Below the pieces are notes generated by a model. The model was given only the letters and a program-made list of their open reading frames with translations, did not search any database and was not told where the DNA came from. A stretch of DNA of 64,000 bases. Source: Burhinus oedicnemus. Its lineage: Eukaryota > Chordata > Aves > Charadriiformes > Burhinidae. The stretch is from the NCBI GenBank assembly GCA_008921705.1, contig VFFE01006842.1, positions 641,321-705,320 of the forward strand, in the 5' to 3' direction. The first letter of the stretch is position 1; each line of letters opens with the position of its first letter. Below, one piece after another: positions 34,312 to 47,000 of the stretch. The position numbers were made by a program, and so were the translations under genes.

Positions 34312-35990
34312 AAAGTAATCACTTCAAGTTAATGTAATTTTCTTTAGTTTTATGTCACTATTTCCATCCCTTATTAAGGCATCTGTCTCTTTATTAATTG
34401 GTAATAGCAGTGCACCTCACCTTCCATCTTTCCTCATCCATTCTAGATATCCCAGTGCCATGAGTTACTGAGACAGAAGAGGACACACCAGCATATCACA
34501 AGTTACTCTTATTCAGCAACTATAAATTTTCCTGCTGGTGGAGAGTGAGGAGATAAGTACAGTAGTGTTAGTTATGTAAGGGTGCTTACCCCTAATGTGT
34601 CGCTCTAATTTACGGGATGCCGTTAATTTCATCCTAAATGTTGCTGTTGGATCAAATCTGCTACGAGGGAAACGGCAATTTTGTTTCAGTGCTGTAGCTA
34701 AACTGAAAAATGTAATCACCTCAACACACATATTTCAGAATTTAGAGATTTGTTAACCCAGAAAAGAAGAATACTGTGAAGATACTTGAAATTAGTCCTT
34801 AAGAGAGTCACCAGATATTCAATGAACTAGAAGAAAGTAAAGTTTGGTTTCAGAGGATATGGGTCATTCTTATCATTAGTATGAATGGAACCTGAGCCTT
34901 TCTATCACATTATTATTAAACAATCTTACGGGTGCTTTCTGTGAGACTAGAAGCAAAGTCTTGTTCTGTGCAGGAGTGAATATTTATTTGTAAAGTTCAT
35001 TTCCTCAGCGCTACATATGCTCTACTTCACTAAAATGTACTGCTATGACTATACAGCAAATACACAACTCTTGCAAACGACAGAACATGCCACTCTATTA
35101 AAGGTATCAAATGCTTTATAATTCACTGACGTAAATCCGTAGATAGCACAGTGGAAGTGCAGTACATCACCTTGTGACATGGTTAGACTATGCACTGAAT
35201 AGCAGTACTGCAATGTTTTTGAAAAGCTAATTTACCCAGACATGGCATGCTACGAACCAACGGAATGATATTGAATATAAAAGGGTAATTTGTATGTGGA
35301 TTCAAGGCTAGAAACCAGCCTCATGATACCATTCTGCATGTCTCAGCTGATAAAATATCAAGGCTTTTCCATTCACCTTTCCTCAACTCCTGGTTTTCCC
35401 TCATTTAAAGGGCCAGTATTTTATGCTTCTACATTTTTCCTTGATATTAAACATGATTTCTTATTATTAACCCCCTCAGTTTTTAACAGCTTGCTCTTTA
35501 TCTATTATAAAATACAGTTCTCTTTCATATAATAAGATGGTGAGCTGCTATAACCTCCGATCTTGTAGGTTACAGCACTAACTTTGTAAAGGAAGAGCTG
35601 TAATTCACACATGAATACAAATTTTTTTCACAATATTTCTGTTATTTCAGACAGTGCCATTACATTTTTAATTTCTGTCTTTCTAAACATGATTTCCTTG
35701 AGTTCCCTTGTCAGACCACAGAAGGGGCTCCACCTTTTAAGGAAGAGAGTTTCCCTTCCGTTTAATCCTTCTGGTTTTCACGGTTTTCTCATCTGGCACA
35801 GTTTATGTCTGGACGATTGCCTTGCCAATCCATGACAGCTGTCTTTATGGCAAAACATGTATCCACAGGCCCCTGTGGCCATCTAAGCGTGGATTCCTTG
35901 GTAGAAATGTGGAGGAAGATGTCTATGGCTGATTTTTTCAGACACTGTCATCAGAGCACTATGGCATGTTGTTGCAAATGGAACAGAAGA
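34312..35990. other. Unannotated AT-rich sequence
   Basis: No gene or repeat recognised. Short plus-strand open frames at 35290-35532 and 35611-35993 show no domain. Confidence 0.45.
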
Positions 35991-36314
35991 TAGAATCATA
36001 GAATCATAGAATGGTTTAGGTTGGAAGGGACCTTAAAGATCATCTAGTTCCAACCCCCCTGCCATGGGCAAGGACACCTCCCACTAGACCTGGTTGCTCA
36101 AAGCCCCGTCCAACCTGGCCTTGAACACTGCCAGGGATGGGGCCTCCACAACTTCTCTGGGCAACCTGTTCCAGTGCTTCACCACCCCCAGAGTGAAAAA
36201 TTTCTTCCTGATATCTAATGTAAATCTGCCCTCTTCCAGTTTAAAACCATTACCCCTCATCCTCTCATCCTATCACTACATGCCCTTTTAAAAAATCCCT
36301 CTCCAGCTTTCTGG
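35991..36314 (-). mobile_element. CR1 LINE 3' end
   Basis: Minus-strand CR1 tail with a clean octamer array (TAGAATCATAGAATCATAGA at the start) and the UTR motif 'ggttggaagggaccttaaagatcatctag'. It then covers the ORF2 end ('[18 protein letters not shown]' type, read on the minus strand) to a truncation near 36314. Few changes from the avian consensus I remember, so it is relatively young. It resembles the nested copy at 4682. Confidence 0.92.
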
Positions 36315-36619
36315 AGATACCGTCCTGGTAAGAGAAACAGTGCAAGCCACAGGAAGGTTTCCCTTGCTTCTGATTTACATGTGATCCAGAACTGTGTGAT
36401 CAAAAAACCTGGGTCTGAAAGAAGGTAAAGAACTCATCTATTCTGCAGCGCCAATACAAGATTAACTGTCCTGGACTGTTCCTCACAGATGTGCTCTTTA
36501 AAGCGCAGCCTCCCTAAACTTGGTGACAGGACTCAGATTTTCTTTCCTTACAGTTGAAGCTGAATCTCTATTGAACCACCTTAAACCCATTACCTTGCTG
36601 TAACTACAGGGGACATGAA

Positions 36620-36845
36620 CAGTCTAGTCCTTTACTCTCTACAGCTACTTTTTACATTATTATGTCTGCTCTCAGTCTTCTCTTCTATAAACTAAACTAC
36701 TCCAAATGTTTCAAACTCTCCTTATCAGTCTTGCTTTCTAGATCTCTGGTAATTCCTGGTTGGTCTCCTTTAGCTTCTTTTGAAACTGGTCCACACTTTT
36801 TCTGAAATGCGGTTCAGAAGATGAAACACAGTGTGCTTGCTGAGA
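36620..36845 (-). mobile_element. Old, degraded CR1 LINE fragment
   Basis: Minus-strand reading preserves the CR1 order around 'tcagtcttctcttct.taaactaaact' (SLEKRRL block), 'tctccttatcagtcttgctttctagatc' (YEERLR block), 'ctttagcttcttttgaaactggtccacactttttc' and 'cagaagatgaaacacagtgt' (VQFW block). It is much more diverged than the tail at 35991 and separated from it by about 300 unassigned bases, so it is probably a separate, older insertion. Confidence 0.6.
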
Positions 36846-37890
36846 CTGAGCACAGTATGCAGCACTGAGGAAAATGAAAGAACTATTTCATATCGTACAA
36901 ATGATATTGCTCTTTACACATCTTAGTAAGATGTACGCCATTTTTTTAACATTTTTTAAACCGTTCCTCCAACTTCTCAAGAAAATTCTGATCTGGTTCT
37001 CCAGCATATAAAGCAGGGAAAGAAGTTACTGACTCAGTACACGTTCTGTCCTAAAGGATCTTGGACACTTAGTGGATCACAAGCTGAACATAAGACAGCG
37101 TTAGATGGTGCCTATACACACAAGTACGCTCTCCACTCCAGTCACTACTGAAAACACTGAGCAGCAGCAGACCCAGTAGAGGCCTCATCAGAATTTTGCT
37201 TGAAACGTCCTTCCCGATTAATACAACTGCTTACGGTGGCCGTATGGTTCTACACACAGACTTTACTATACATGTATGTAAGATGCTGATGGCTATAGTT
37301 CACTGCCCAGACCTATTTTGGCCAGTGTTTAAGTGAAGGCTTTTTGTGAGCAATATATAATTTGACTGGTGTTCCAGTGCAGCCTACACAGCACTGAAAC
37401 TTCTTTCCTTTGTCATCTAAGTATTTCAGACAAATTTCATTGGCCCAATCTGACTGAAAGTTTTGAATCCCCAGTTCTCTACTCTAGTTTAGTTCTGGCA
37501 AGAAACGAATGGTTTAGGTTTCCTTTTGACTGTAAAACAAAGCAGACATTCCCATTGATTTTGCTTTACATTGGTATCCACATAACAGAAAGCTTCCACC
37601 AGCTATTTTTTTAATATGACTAACATGAAGCAAATGTGATCTTGCTTTGCTGGCATTTTGAACAGGTTCATATTTGTTCTGGCTGAGCTCTGAGATCATG
37701 CCAGAGCCATGAAGGCATATTTGCAGAGTTTTGAGGACAAACTGATAAACCATGTCCAAACTATCAGCCTGGACTGGGCACACCTTTAGCTCTTCTTACA
37801 GTTTTTAATTGGTTCAGTGTGAAAACAAATTCAATTTTGCCTCTACTAAAAAAAAACACAACAAAACCACCCAAAAGCATAAAACAACCC
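36846..37890. other. Unannotated sequence
   Basis: A line near 37055-37110 ('ggacacttagtggatcacaagctgaacataag') resembles the CR1 'LVDHKLNMS' codons on the plus strand, but too little is left to call. Otherwise nothing recognised. Confidence 0.4.
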
Positions 37891-38600
37891 TGTGATGCCT
37901 GTCACAGGGAAAAACTGCTCAGTTCATGTAGTTAAAGTCAGAATAGGATTGAAGTAGTTTATTGATTTATTAACAGCATGTAATTAACTTGCAATCGAAC
38001 TATGTATTCAGGATCTGTATCAGCAAGACAATTGACAAACCACAATACTAGATAGAGAATGTTAATGGACACCTACAAATTTCTAAAGAACCTTCTAAAA
38101 CAAATCCTGAGAAGTTCTAATCACACCTATATGCAGCAAACACTTGCAGATTCACACGGCTACATGCACCCCAAGCAACACACACCTCACAGGCTGTGTG
38201 CATTACCAGCATCCCGTTCTCTACAGAGTGTAGTCCCTACAAGGACCTCCCTTCCTCAGGAGATGCAGGTGCTCCAGCACTACGTGTGGCTGTGCTGCTC
38301 CCTGCAACCCCCTCCATGAACATGTCGGGGAGAAACCCCCCGATGAGGTGGGTCGTGTGCACCTGGTGGCCCCCACTTGCTCTTCTCCCAAGGTCACACA
38401 TATGTACTCGGAGGTCCCCACCTGCTAGCATGCGGGCCATTTTGCCAAGGAGGGGTTTGGGGGCACCTCTGCAGTGGTCAGCTGGGGTGCTGCTGGTGAA
38501 CATCAGCACCTGTGTTCAAAGTGCCTGTGCTTGCACTGGGAAAGACTGCACAGAGATGAGGTTTAAATTTAACTGCTTTGCTCTACAGGTCCCACTTCTG
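37891..38600 (-). mobile_element. Candidate ERVK-like LTR
   Basis: Read on the minus strand, the low-coordinate end has a typical R-U5 layout: 'gttaataaatcaataaactacttcaatcc' (two AATAAA signals near 37955-37975), then about 60 bases ending in CCTGTGACAGGCATCACA at 37891, a CA terminus. The body at 38150-38560 is clearly GC-richer than the flanks, as in a U3. I could not find the U3 terminus or a target duplication, and no primer-binding site follows the CA end, so the boundary at 38600 is a guess. It may be a solo LTR truncated on its U3 side. Confidence 0.45.
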
Positions 38601-40272
38601 TCCTGTGATCATCCGTCCTTTGTGCATCTGAACAGATTAGTCACTGACTATATTTTTTCCAGTCATTGATGTTCAATAGCCTACTGGGCTGGTACATTTG
38701 GATTTCTTTTGTGATATATTGGAAAGGTGGTTCTTTGTGGTTTTCATATGCATGTTTTTAGTGGGATGCTTGCTTTGTTTTTCAAAGAAGGGGGAGAAGA
38801 AAATGAATAGTGGTTTCCTTTTAAAATCCCTGGAAATGGCTCAGGATCTATTCCTGTCATTGAAAGAAGCTGTTTCAACTCACTCTTCTAATTTCTTCTA
38901 ACTCCCCTCAGTTGCATTAGATCTCCACACAAGAATGCTGACTCATACTTTTGTGTTGGATTGTCTTATTGGAAATCACAAGATTATCTCAATTTTTAAT
39001 TTATTTTTATTTTGATTGTGGAGGATTTCCAGAAGCCTGGAACATTTTTCTGAGGTTATTTTTCTGGTGAAAACATATGTGGATACTCATTAAGGAAAGG
39101 AAGCTTTTTAAATGTGGAAAAAAGTAATTAAGGACACTCCCACCTTCACTAGAGCCTTCTTACCCCACACCAGCACACCTGCTTATGTGATATTATTTCT
39201 ACATTTATTGCTTTCTAGGTTTTCTAGTTTTAACAATATAATTTCTGCAGGTGTGTTATCTGTGAATTCTGGGCTTTTTACTTTTGCTCTGCGTATCTAT
39301 TTTCTTTTCATTCATTTTCCCTTGGAGTTCAGACAACTTCATTGGCAATTTGCTGGACATGTCATAGCAGTTTTTTTCCTTTCAAGTCTGTTTCATATCA
39401 GCTTCCTCCTCCCGATCAGCACTTAGGTTGGATTTTTGTCTACCAGGCACCAGAGAGAGCTGCTGGGTTTTTTATTTTTTGGTAATGCTATTATCCATAC
39501 AAACAACAACCCAGGGAATGTAGCCTTGGCATAAGGCATTGCTCCACTTAATCTATTTTACAAGTCTCAGCTTGTGATCAACTCGCTGTATAATAAACAA
39601 GAATAATGAAGGATCACATGGTGAACCATAACACTAGAATTTACTGTCAGTGAAAAACAAACAAAATATTGTGTAAAAGAAAGAAAGTTATTTTGAGATC
39701 TATTGAGTAGTTGGTTTGTACCGAGAGAGGAATCTCATAGATATAAGCGGGTTGGAAGAAGTCAGATGTTTGAAACTGCTCTAAAAGTATGTGAGAAAGG
39801 CTAGTACCCTGCTGACCATGTGTGACAGGAAGTAATCTTCTGAGATTACAGGAGTGAAGGGGTCTAAACCAATAAAGTGCTCAATGATTTCAATCCCCAC
39901 TTAAACGGTTAGAGTCAAGAAGGTCAGTTAAACTCAGTATTTCACAAGTTCAGAAACAAACTCATGGAGAAAAATGCTGCTATACATAAGGTTAGGCTAT
40001 ACAGCACTTTAGGAGACAAAGAGCTTGGATATTTAAGCTTGGTGGTAAAGGTATGCGTTGGTGAAGTTCTCCAACAAAAGCTTATTTGGAGAGGCAAGTC
40101 ATCACTATAATATTAGTGCTTACTTGGATTATCACAGAAACTATTGGGAAAAAAATTCAAATATATTGGCATAATTCTTAGGGATACAAGTGAGTGTAAC
40201 CCTAGAAAAAGGCCTGCAAAAATGCATAGTAAGGAATAGTCTCAAAGAGAGACGTTTCACAGTCTGAGTAAC
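38601..40272. other. Unannotated AT-rich sequence
   Basis: No gene or repeat recognised in about 1.7 kb. The plus-strand open frame at 39112-39426 is hydrophobic but T-rich by composition and lacks a known domain. Confidence 0.45.
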
Positions 40273-40825
40273 TGCACTGGTTTTGGTTAGGATAGAGTTA
40301 ATTTTCTTCACAGCACCTCGTATGGGGTTATGTTTTGGATTTGTGACGAAAACAGTGTTGATAACACAGGGATGTTTTAGTAATTGCTGAGCAGTGCTTA
40401 CACAGTGTCAAGGCATTTCCTGCTTCTCTCGCTGGTGGTGTACAGGACACTGGGAGGGGACACAGCCAGGACAGCTGACCTCAGCTGACCGAAGGCATAT
40501 TCCATATCATATGACATTCTGCTCAGCAATAAAAGCTCAGGGAAAGAAGGAGGAAGGGAGGACATTCAGAGTTATGACGTTTGTCTTCCCAGTTAACACA
40601 TGATGGAGCCCTGCTTTCCTGGGGATGGCTGAACACCTGCCTGCCCATGGGAAGTAGTGAGTGACTTCCTTGTTTTGCTTTTCTTCTGTATGCTGGTTTT
40701 GCTTTACTTATTAAACTGTCTTTATCTCAATCCGTGAGGTTTTTTCTCATTTCTCCCCCTTCTCACTGGAGGGGAGTGAGCGAGTAGCTGTGTGGTGCTT
40801 ACCTACCTACCGGTGTTAAACCACA
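40273..40825 (+). mobile_element. ERVL-like solo LTR
   Basis: Plus-strand LTR opening TGCACTGGTTTTGGTTAGGA and closing CGGTGTTAAACCACA. It has a TATA-like AATAAAAG at 40528-40535 and an ATTAAA polyadenylation signal at 40710-40715. It is the same family as the minus-strand LTR at 19401-19951. Flanks GTAAC (40268-40272) and GCAAT (40826-40830) agree at three of five positions, the differences being transitions, so they may be a decayed duplication. No internal retroviral sequence adjoins it on either side. Confidence 0.88.
40528..40535 (+). promoter_or_regulatory. LTR TATA-like box
   Basis: AATAAAAG lies about 180 bases upstream of the ATTAAA signal, in the position expected of the U3 promoter of this LTR family. 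Present activity cannot be judged. Confidence 0.45.
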
Positions 40826-40830
40826 GCAAT

Positions 40831-42679
40831 CAAGAAAACTAATGAAATTTTGATTTATTGCTTTTTAGAGATATCGAAGAGAGACCTGGAAAGAGTAAGT
40901 GTTCAAATTTAAGGACCCAGATACTTTGGTATGAAAATACAATTAACAATGCTGGGTTTCATCTGGTCATATGAGAAAGGGGAGAGCCAGAAAATTTAAC
41001 CTTTAAAGCAAGGAACAGTTTAAGATACTCGAAAAAACCAATGGTAAAGATATGCAATAAGAAGTGGTAAAGAGGAGGCTGTTTCTTAAGCCTTACCTCC
41101 CACTTTGCCAAGTCACAAATTCAGTGTGGACCATATGGAAACACTGAGTGCCAGGATAACCAGAGTGAATGAGTAAACCCCAGTTATCCTACAGACAGAA
41201 AAGCAGCACAGCAAGGAGCTGTTGAGTTTGGGTAGAAGGTCCTCTGTAGTACTATAGGTTTTGTTTCCCAGTTTTGGTACTGACATGTCTTAATTAGTCT
41301 GAGGCTTTCACATTTCATTCAGTTTCTAATCCAGTCTAAAGGGACTTTAATAGTTTATAGCTGCTATGGGCTGGGGTTCCTCCTCAGCTTTTGGTGCTGT
41401 AATGTGGACACTATAGGCTGGAGAATGGGGATTTGTGTGGGTACATCTGCATGGGTTGTGCTCCTTATAATCTGACACTAACCTGGTTAACAGAGATTCC
41501 ATGGGACATGGAACTGCCAGCAGATCGGCCTTGGTTAATGGTCTGCGCTGTTGCTGACAGAGCCCCTGTATGGCCCTGTATGGTTAGGTGGTGCTGGGGT
41601 GGCAGAAAGAGCATCCCCAGATGAAACAGGAGGGAGCTATGACCTCCAGAGAGAACATGCACTCCCTTTCATGGAACCGAGACAGATGCCTGGGCAAGGC
41701 AGGACTATTCTGAGCTTATGTTTCATCTCCAGAGGAACGCTCATTTGTTCATGTACACTCCTAACTTTTACCTACACCTCTACCTAAAAAATAGCTGAAT
41801 ACTCTTGCTAATTTTTGGGAGGACTTGGAGATGTAATCATCTTCTTGGGCAGCAGAGCTGCTTATTTTGAAAGGAGGATTTACAACCCTCAAGGGTTTCC
41901 TGAGCTTTCCTATTGTTTTTCTTGCAAAGTCTAGACAGAACCATTCCTTCATTCAACCATCTTGTGAAGATGCTGCTCCTCTCCTTTCATCCGATATTTC
42001 AGGTTAATGAAGCACTGAAGATGTGGAAGGCCTACATTGAATAATTACCTTTCTCTGATAGGGTACAAGTTTCCTTTTAAATGAAAGTTCTAAACAATAA
42101 GTCACGACTTAATTAGAAAGTAGAAGAAGTAATAGGAAAACTGTTCCTCCTTGAGAAGCTGTTCCCTTTCATCTCTGAACCCTACATTCATTTCAGAAAA
42201 GTGGAAGTGAGCTCTTTCCAAAGGGTGCAAGGGTATTCTTCCATTAATAAGGGAAGGAGGAGAGCAATCTTCCAGGGCCATTGTTTGTGTATTTTCCATA
42301 AAACAGTCAACAAATAAATTAGTTAACTGCCATTTCAGAAAATGCATTAGTACCCAGGTCTCCATACTCAAAGCTATATCATGCCATATCTCTGCCATTA
42401 AGCTTGCCATGGTAGGAAATTATACTTGCTCTTCTTGGCCCCTTGCATAACTAATTCTTCAGTACAAAGAGGAGTGTCTTTCAAGAAAGATTGAAAGACC
42501 AAATCCATCCCTGCTTCCCGGCTTGAATACATAATTCAATTTTTGGAGCACTCTCTGAGAGTTACAAATCTCAAACTCTTCAGACAAAGAAGTCCGCATC
42601 TTCAGTGACTGCTTTAATGCCTGACTGCACAGATAAACTACTAGGGAGGCAGCAGTCTGAAACACCACTCTCTTTTTTG
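40831..42679. other. Unannotated sequence
   Basis: No gene or repeat recognised. Overlapping short open frames on both strands at 41433-41787 have no domain. Confidence 0.45.
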
Positions 42680-42740
42680 CCCTTCCCTTCCCTTCCCTTC
42701 CCTTCCCTTCCCTTCCCTTCCCTTCCCTTCCCTTCCCTTC
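42680..42740 (+). repeat. (CCCTT)n microsatellite
   Basis: About twelve uninterrupted CCTTC units. The uniformity suggests recent expansion and probable length polymorphism. Confidence 0.97.
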
Positions 42741-42743
42741 TCA

Positions 42744-42795
42744 CTTCTTTTTCATTTCTTTTTCATTTCTTTTTCATTTCTTTTTCATTTCTTTT
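42744..42795 (+). repeat. 11-bp tandem repeat (ATTTCTTTTTC)
   Basis: Four near-perfect copies of an 11-base pyrimidine-rich unit follow directly on the CCCTT array, so the strand is continuously polypyrimidine for over 110 bases. Confidence 0.9.
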
Positions 42796-43590
42796 CGTTT
42801 TATTTGCACAGTCTAAACCTAAAGTATATTCAGGTAGTGCCTGCTGGGTTGGACTGCACTCGCAAGTCTGGAGAAGGAACGCTGTGTACCTGCAAAGGTT
42901 TCAGTTAATCTTTGAGTTTCCCGTTACTATCAGGATTTGGGTACATCTGCACATAGGTAGATAAGTGGGTGAAACCCACAGTGCTAAAAGAGTTTTGGGA
43001 ACTACAGTGTTAAGAAAAGGTTTGAGATGATTTTTATAAACCTGAGTTCATGGATAGGACTTGGTATTTAAGGTCTTTTATGTCTCTATTCTTCGGTAAT
43101 TTACAGAAGAATCATAAAGCAAACGTAAAGTATCAACAACTGGACTCAAATTTTCTTCATGCTATAGCCAGGTTTTTCCCACCAGGACATTTTTTCCATT
43201 TCAATTATTTAATTATTGTTGACCCTAGACATATCTAGACTAAATATGAATGAATTCAACATGCTCAAGCTCTAGTCCCAAATTTAAGTATTACTTTGTT
43301 AATCATTCTATCAACTGATTTATTTTTGTAAAATGATTTTATGTGATTTGCCTAAGAAGAAAACCCCAGAAAATTAAAAGAAGCAGAAGAGGGAACATTT
43401 AGACCAGACTAGATTAGCATGTACTATTTTCCTTTGAGAGTAAGAATAAAATAATTGTAAAATAGTGTTTATAATTACCACATTGGATAAAGGTCAAGTA
43501 AAAGCCAAGCTTTATTATAATAGCTTCATTTCAGAAATTAAAGGGAAATCAATACAATTCATTAATAGTGATTTAGGGCTCTGGATCTCT
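42796..43590. other. Unannotated AT-rich sequence
   Basis: Nothing recognised; no gene. Confidence 0.4.
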
Positions 43591-43710
43591 CCAAGGTACT
43601 TATAGGGGCCCCATTAACACAGTATCGGAGCACTTACTAATCTTTAACGTATTTATCCTCCCAACACTGTTGCAAGTTAGGTTTCTAATCCTTATTTCAT
43701 TTTGCATTGG
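43591..43710 (+). repeat. MIR/L2-like ancient repeat relic
   Basis: 'ggtacttataggggccccat', 'taacacagtatcggagcact', 'aatctttaacgtatttatcctcccaacac' and 'gcaagttaggtttctaatccttatttcattttgca' follow the order of an amniote repeat related to the L2/MIR 3' end ('cacaatctttaatgtatttatcctcacaacaccc.tgtgaggtaggg...ttatccccattttaca'). Recognition is from memory and by eye; divergence is high. Confidence 0.55.
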
Positions 43711-43797
43711 AGCATATCCCAAAAAGTGTGGGGAATTGTAAATGAAGGAGAGAAATTTAATCATCCTTTGTCCTAGGACACTTTGTCATTAGTAAAT

Positions 43798-44002
43798 CAT
43801 TGAATCATATAATGATAGAATAAAACAGTTTGGAAGAGGCCTCAAGAGGTCTCTAGTCCAATGTCCTGTTCAAAGCAGGGTCATCTGTGGGGTCAGACTA
43901 GATTGCTCAGGGATTTATGCAGTCGGGTCTTGAAAATCTTCAAGAACAGACACTGCACAACAACTCTGGGCATCCTGTACCAAAGCCTGACTGTTCTAAT
44001 GC
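43798..44002 (-). mobile_element. CR1 LINE 3' end, old
   Basis: Minus-strand CR1 tail: decayed octamers at 43798-43822, then 'ggaagaggcctcaagaggtctctagtccaa' and 'gggtc.gactagattgctcagggatttatgcagtcgggtcttgaaaatcttcaagaa', and the ORF2-end block near 43960-44000 ('tctgggcatcctgtaccaaagcctgact'). More diverged than the 35991 tail and of a different UTR type. Confidence 0.82.
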
Positions 44003-47000
44003 AGCAAAACTATGCCAGTACCAGGTTCAGGGGTTTTCTGAACTGCAGACATTGTGTATGACATCCCATATTCTGTACAAATTCTATAAGTTTCATGTTT
44101 TTCTCTCAGGGAATATGGCTAAAACTTACCTATATAACCACATGGAGCTCCAGTAAGAGACTGAGACTGATCTTTTAACCCTGAAGTTAGAATTACTCAT
44201 GTAAAAAGCTCACGTCCCCAGCTTGAGAGGTAAAAGGATCAGTTTTAGCCATCTAAGTGCCATTGTGGCTAGGTTTCCACTAATCCCAGGGAGAAGTTTA
44301 CAGGTAAATCTTATAGACACTTGAGGGTCTGCAACTATTCTGTTACATTTCACTCTTGACTAACTTAAGATGGAGATGCAGCTGTCTGACTTCTCCAGAT
44401 CCCTTCTGCAAGCATTTTCAGTCCTGGCCTCATTGCTCAGGGATGAAATTATATGGGGCAACTACAGTTACTGAGATTTAGGCATCATAACACTGACCAG
44501 AGCAATGTTCAGGTACCCTGAGCTTTGAGCCAAAATGATTTGCCTGTGGTGAAGAGCACTGCCCACCAAAGCTAGTTGGAAAAGGATGCTATGCTGTGCA
44601 GAAGCTCACATTTCCCTGTGATGATTAGTTGGAAGTCTGACTTGGAGTAAAGCCAGCTTTTGCCACATCAAGAAGACAAAGAACCTTGGAAACATATGTG
44701 TATGATAACTTGAAAATGTTTAGACACTGCTTCTCTTTGCATCCCCAAGTAATGGGTACAACTAAGAGGAAGGTAGTGAGGATTTATGATAATAGCTTAC
44801 CCTGATGTGTTTGTAATTTTCAGAACAATTCTATTACAAAGCAAAATGGAACCAAAACATTATAGAAATTGGAGTAATATTTCTATTTCAAAACACATTT
44901 CTAAACATGTAACCTAATGTTTTGGGGTTTGATTTTGTTTTGCTTTTGTTAGGTACTAAAACAGAAGAATTTGTGGTTTGAGGGCCAATCTTGCAATTTG
45001 TGAGCAAAACTCTGATAAGATGCCAAACTGTGATTGGTATCTAGAATGAAAAATGTCCAAAGATACACTTGCAACTAAACCTTGACAAATGTAATTAGAA
45101 TTTGCTAAGGCAAGGAAATCACACAGATCAAATTAAAGCTTAGATCTGATGAAGGAAGGCACGAAGAGGTCCAAGGTGGAGTCCACTAAAACCAACAGAC
45201 AGAGCAGAATATACTTTGGCAAATAAGGCAACACAATATAGGCTTTAGTAAAGGGGTCAGGAACTGCATTTGTTTCTAGCAATTGCAAGGATATGCAGGC
45301 AATGGTAGGTTATACACAGTGTGTACAAAGTGGTTAACTGTACCACCTTTAGAATTCTTTATACAAGAATGAGGTATACCTAAGGATGGATGGAGTAGCA
45401 GTCAAAGAACAAACAGAGAACTTATTAACTTTAAGGTACAGAGGTTCATAAGCCAGTATGTCACTGAAACTGTAGTAGCAGCCCAGGAACAAATAAATAA
45501 AATAAATAATAAACCCCCCCCCCCAAAACAAACATCATTAATAAGAGGTGAACATACTTCAGATTCAAAGTGATGAGCATCTCCCCAAGAAGGCAAACAA
45601 TAGCTTTGGGTAAGTAATAAACTTGAGAAAAATACAGCACAATTCAGAGTTACACCAAGAGCAAAAGTACCCAGTATACAAGGAAAAATGTATCAATTCC
45701 TTTGTGTTCTCAGAAAGTACACTTGTTGGAGGGGTAAAAGAATAAAACAAAAGAGGAAGAATTTGTATCTTGTAATACAAAGAAGCTTTCAGAAGCATAT
45801 AGTCAGAAACCTACATTTTGGGACCATTTACATTTATTTCAGAAGTATATTTATATTTCAGAAACAGATAGGTTTAATTAGTGAGGAAGAAGTGTTGGGC
45901 ATGTAGTCCAATGTAGGACAAAGTTTGGAATCCAGAACCTAGAACTGAGTAGATGATAGATGAGTATCAGACTTTGGGTACAAATCAGAAGAGGGGACTA
46001 GCCCAGCTGCCCCAAATGTCACATACAACATGCTAAGAATCAGTCACAGCCGCTGTTTGAAGTAGAGCTATTATCTGTCATCTATGAGACCACCATAGTT
46101 ATGACCCCACTCACTCATCCAGCAATTCGTAGCAAGACTTACCTGTTAAGAGTTCAGTTCCTAAACCATAGCCTTGGAGCTGAAAAAAGACCAGATTGTT
46201 CTCAGAGAAAGCTTTGCTTGCTAGAATAAAAAGACTCAAAGGAGAGATAAATAGATTCATGATGGTTTCTGGAAGAGGAACAAAAAAAGAGAAAATCTAT
46301 CAGTTCTTTATCAACACCTAAAATTTAAAACAGAATAATTCCTGGTGCAGGAAGCAAAGATGGATGATCCCAAATATTTTTTGCTTCCTGCATTTGCAGA
46401 TATTTGATACCCCTTTGGCCAGACAGTTTTTCAGAAGGTCACACAGATTTTTTTTCTGCAGACAATATGTTGCATAGAAATGCAATAATTTTTTGATGAT
46501 ACAGAGGATAGTAAGATCAAGACAGATGATGTTTTGCAGGGTAGAGGATGAAAAGCAGTAGAAGAGCCTGACCAGAGGTTCCTGTCAGCTATGACAAGGT
46601 CAGACTTGCTGGACTAGCACAAAACAGTGAAAAATGTAACATGCGAAATACACCTTGGAGAGATGTTGACACAGCAAGGTGCACATAGAGATCACAGGTA
46701 AAGTTCAGATAATCATCAATCTCATCCCAGTAGGCAGTAGAAGGATGCAAAGACTCCCATAAAGTACAAACAACCACAAAACAAAATGTTTGCTTTATAG
46801 CAGGACTCTACAAAAAACATCCAGGGGACTCAGAATTTAGTTCTGAATATAGGGTCTGGGAAGCCAAAGGAGCTGATTAATAAATCCACAGTCGCAAAAG
46901 ACCGTGAAGTCTGTGCTGTCCAGAGACTCCACTGAGAAGAAAACTGACATCACCTTTTTACATCAATACAGCCAAAATTGGAAACAAGTGACTTATGTAT

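Noticed and set aside
37055..37110. CR1-like 'gtggatcacaagctgaacat'
   Set aside because: Matches a few codons of the CR1 C-terminal region on the plus strand but the flanks do not continue in CR1.
38196..38669. 157-codon plus-strand open frame
   Set aside because: Lies in a candidate LTR, with minus-strand frames overlapping; no known domain.
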